Shown one piece after another: positions 30,778 through 32,218 of a stretch of 32,218 nt of DNA. How positions within the stretch are numbered: the stretch's first letter is position 1; each line of letters opens with the position of its first letter. The notes beneath the pieces are model-generated. The model searched no databases. It had not been told where the DNA came from and saw only the letters and a list, made by a program, of their open reading frames with translations. The stretch is from Sulfurospirillum sp. (lineage in GTDB: Bacteria; Campylobacterota; Campylobacteria; Campylobacterales; Sulfurospirillaceae). Location: positions 1 through 32,218 of the forward strand of contig JAJOKG010000182.1 in NCBI GenBank assembly GCA_021206415.1. The letters run 5' to 3'. A program made the position numbers and the translations under genes.

Positions 30778-30837
30778 TAGGTATTTTTCCTTACATGTAA
30801 AGATAGGTGAGATGGTTTTGGAAGAGAAGAAGAGTGC

Positions 30838-32218
30838 TTACGCCTCTTCTTTGTGTTTGCATTTAATGCATTCATATATCTCTTTTTTACGCAGTTCTCG
30901 TTTTGCATAATGTAGCTACATTCTGGGCATTTTTTATCGGTGGGTTCGTAATTGGAGATAAATTTACATTTGGGGTAATTGCCACAGCCGAAGAATTTTC
31001 CCCTACGTGAGCTTCGCTCAATAATCTCTCCCCCACATTCAGGACAAGGAACTGCTAGTGTAATCTTCTCTTTAGGTTCTTGCGTGGTTGTTTTTTTTGA
31101 AGTTTTGAGTGTATTTACATGTAGGATAGGTACTGCACGCAATAAACTCACCAAAACGCCCTTTTCGTCGTACCAGCTCTTTGCCACACTCAGGGCACAT
31201 TTCGCCTGTGAAAACGATGACCTTTTGGCTTTGAATATCCGTTTTTCCTTTGGCAACTTGCGCATCAAAAGGCTCATAAAAATTCCATAAAATTGCCTGC
31301 CAATCCTCTTTATCCTCCGCAATTAAATCCAGACGCTCTTCCATAGTTGAGGTAAAAGAGGAGTCCACAATTTGCGGAAAGTGTTGTTCTAAAAGCTCCG
31401 TGACTTGAAACGCCACTTCGGTAGGAACAATCTGTTTCTTTTCAATATTAATGTAATCCCTAGCACTTAAAACTGAAATCGTCGGTGCATACGTGGAAGG
31501 TCTGCCAATGCCTAGGCTTTCTAGTTTTTTAATCAAACTGGCTTCTGAGTAGCGAGAAGGTGGCTCTGTAAAGTGTTGATTGGCATCGAGTTTACTTAAG
31601 TTTACCTCTTGTTTGAGCGCTAAATCAGGAAGCAATTTATCCTTATCGTTGTCGCCATAGACTTTGTAAAAGCCATCAAAGAGGAGTTTTCGACCACTGG
31701 CTTTAAATTTACCGCTCTGGCTTTCAAAGATAAGCGTTTGGCTCTCAAAACGAGCATTGTTCATTTGTGAGGCTAAAAAGCGGTTGTAAATGAGTGCGTA
31801 GAGTTTAAGCTCATCTGGGGCTAAGTACGCACTGGCAATGGCTGGTGTAAACTCTAAAATGGTTGGGCGAATCGCTTCGTGTGCCTCTTGAGCACCTTTG
31901 CTTTTGTTGGCATAAAAACGTGCTTTTTCAGGCAAATAGGTTTTGCCGTATTGGCTTAAAATTTGCTCACGTGCCGCTTCAATCGCCTCTTTAGAAACGT
32001 TTAAAGAGTCCGTTCGCATATAGGTAATAACCCCTTGCACTCCTTGATGGGTTTTAACACCCTCGTATAAAGTCTGTGCGAGCACCATCGTTTTTTTTAG
32101 GTGAATACCCCAAAGCGCTTGAGGCACTTTGTTGTAATGTTGAGGTCATAAAAGCAGGACTTGGGGAGCTTTCACGCTCTTTTTTTCTCCAAAAGTGCGA
32201 CATGAAAGGCTTCTTTTA
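30838..32218 (-). CDS. topA: DNA topoisomerase I, N-terminus beyond the window (frameshifted)
   Basis: SPAFMTSTLQQSASSALGYSPKKTMVLAQTLYEG...YMRTDSLNVS...LGIGRPSTYAPTI; C-terminal four-Cys zinc motifs; breaks at 31091-31098, 32091-32098, ~32180 and ~30885. Confidence 0.93.

Larger units (their letters stand above)
1522..30800. repeat. Dispersed palindrome TTACATGTAA, 21 exact copies
   Basis: Starts (hand-read): 1522, 2693, 3088, 4047, 4530, 7636, 7734, 8288, 9796, 10355, 10583, 16350, 16705, 18255, 22564, 23149, 23467, 25078, 28524, 28544, 30791. One-mismatch copies at 23724 (CTACATGTAA) and 31115 (TTACATGTAG). Confidence 0.93.

Noticed and set aside
1522-30800. TTACATGTAA copies as a conventional transcription-factor regulon or CRISPR-type repeat
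   Set aside because: Most copies are inside unrelated coding regions, at irregular spacing from 20 bp to 5.8 kb with no spacers; density is too high for parS or a normal operator.
31115-31124. TTACATGTAG in topA as a true motif copy
   Set aside because: It encodes the conserved Pro-Thr-Cys-Lys of a topA zinc motif, so protein constraint may explain it; listed only as a one-mismatch copy.

Overview
The window looks like a housekeeping chromosomal segment of a Campylobacterota member, probably Sulfurospirillum-like (inferred from gene content and the recA-eno-FtsB/DivIC-like-AMIN order). I see no rRNA, tRNA, CRISPR array, transposase or phage module. Recognisable genes include moaC, an RRM RNA-binding protein, OMPLA (pldA), a GGDEF/EAL protein, mobA, leuC, a peroxiredoxin (ahpC), ogt, glycerate kinase, an NFACT/RqcH-like protein, cdsA, dxr, an NCS2 permease, an AGCS symporter, a metallophosphoesterase, a Cache-PAS-GGDEF-EAL protein, an M15 peptidase, tsaD, murB, fliQ, an mqnD-like gene, recA, eno, an AMIN-domain gene, gltA, bioB and topA.

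The strongest unexplained signal is a dispersed 10-bp palindrome, TTACATGTAA. I counted 21 exact copies by eye, against roughly 0.1 expected by chance, plus two copies with one mismatch. It lies inside coding sequence in both codon phases that lack an in-frame stop, directly before Shine-Dalgarno sequences of four genes, at three of five convergent gene junctions, and as the two arms of a perfect 16-bp-stem/GAAA-loop terminator between the AMIN gene and gltA. It behaves like a genome-wide architectural or uptake-type word (compare HIP1, DUS/USS), not like a regulon operator. I know of no description of it.

The second window-wide pattern is more than 20 single-base frameshifts, mostly +1 in A/T homopolymers, in otherwise intact essential genes. 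These most likely reflect sequencing error. Frameshifted genes are reported below as single CDS spans.
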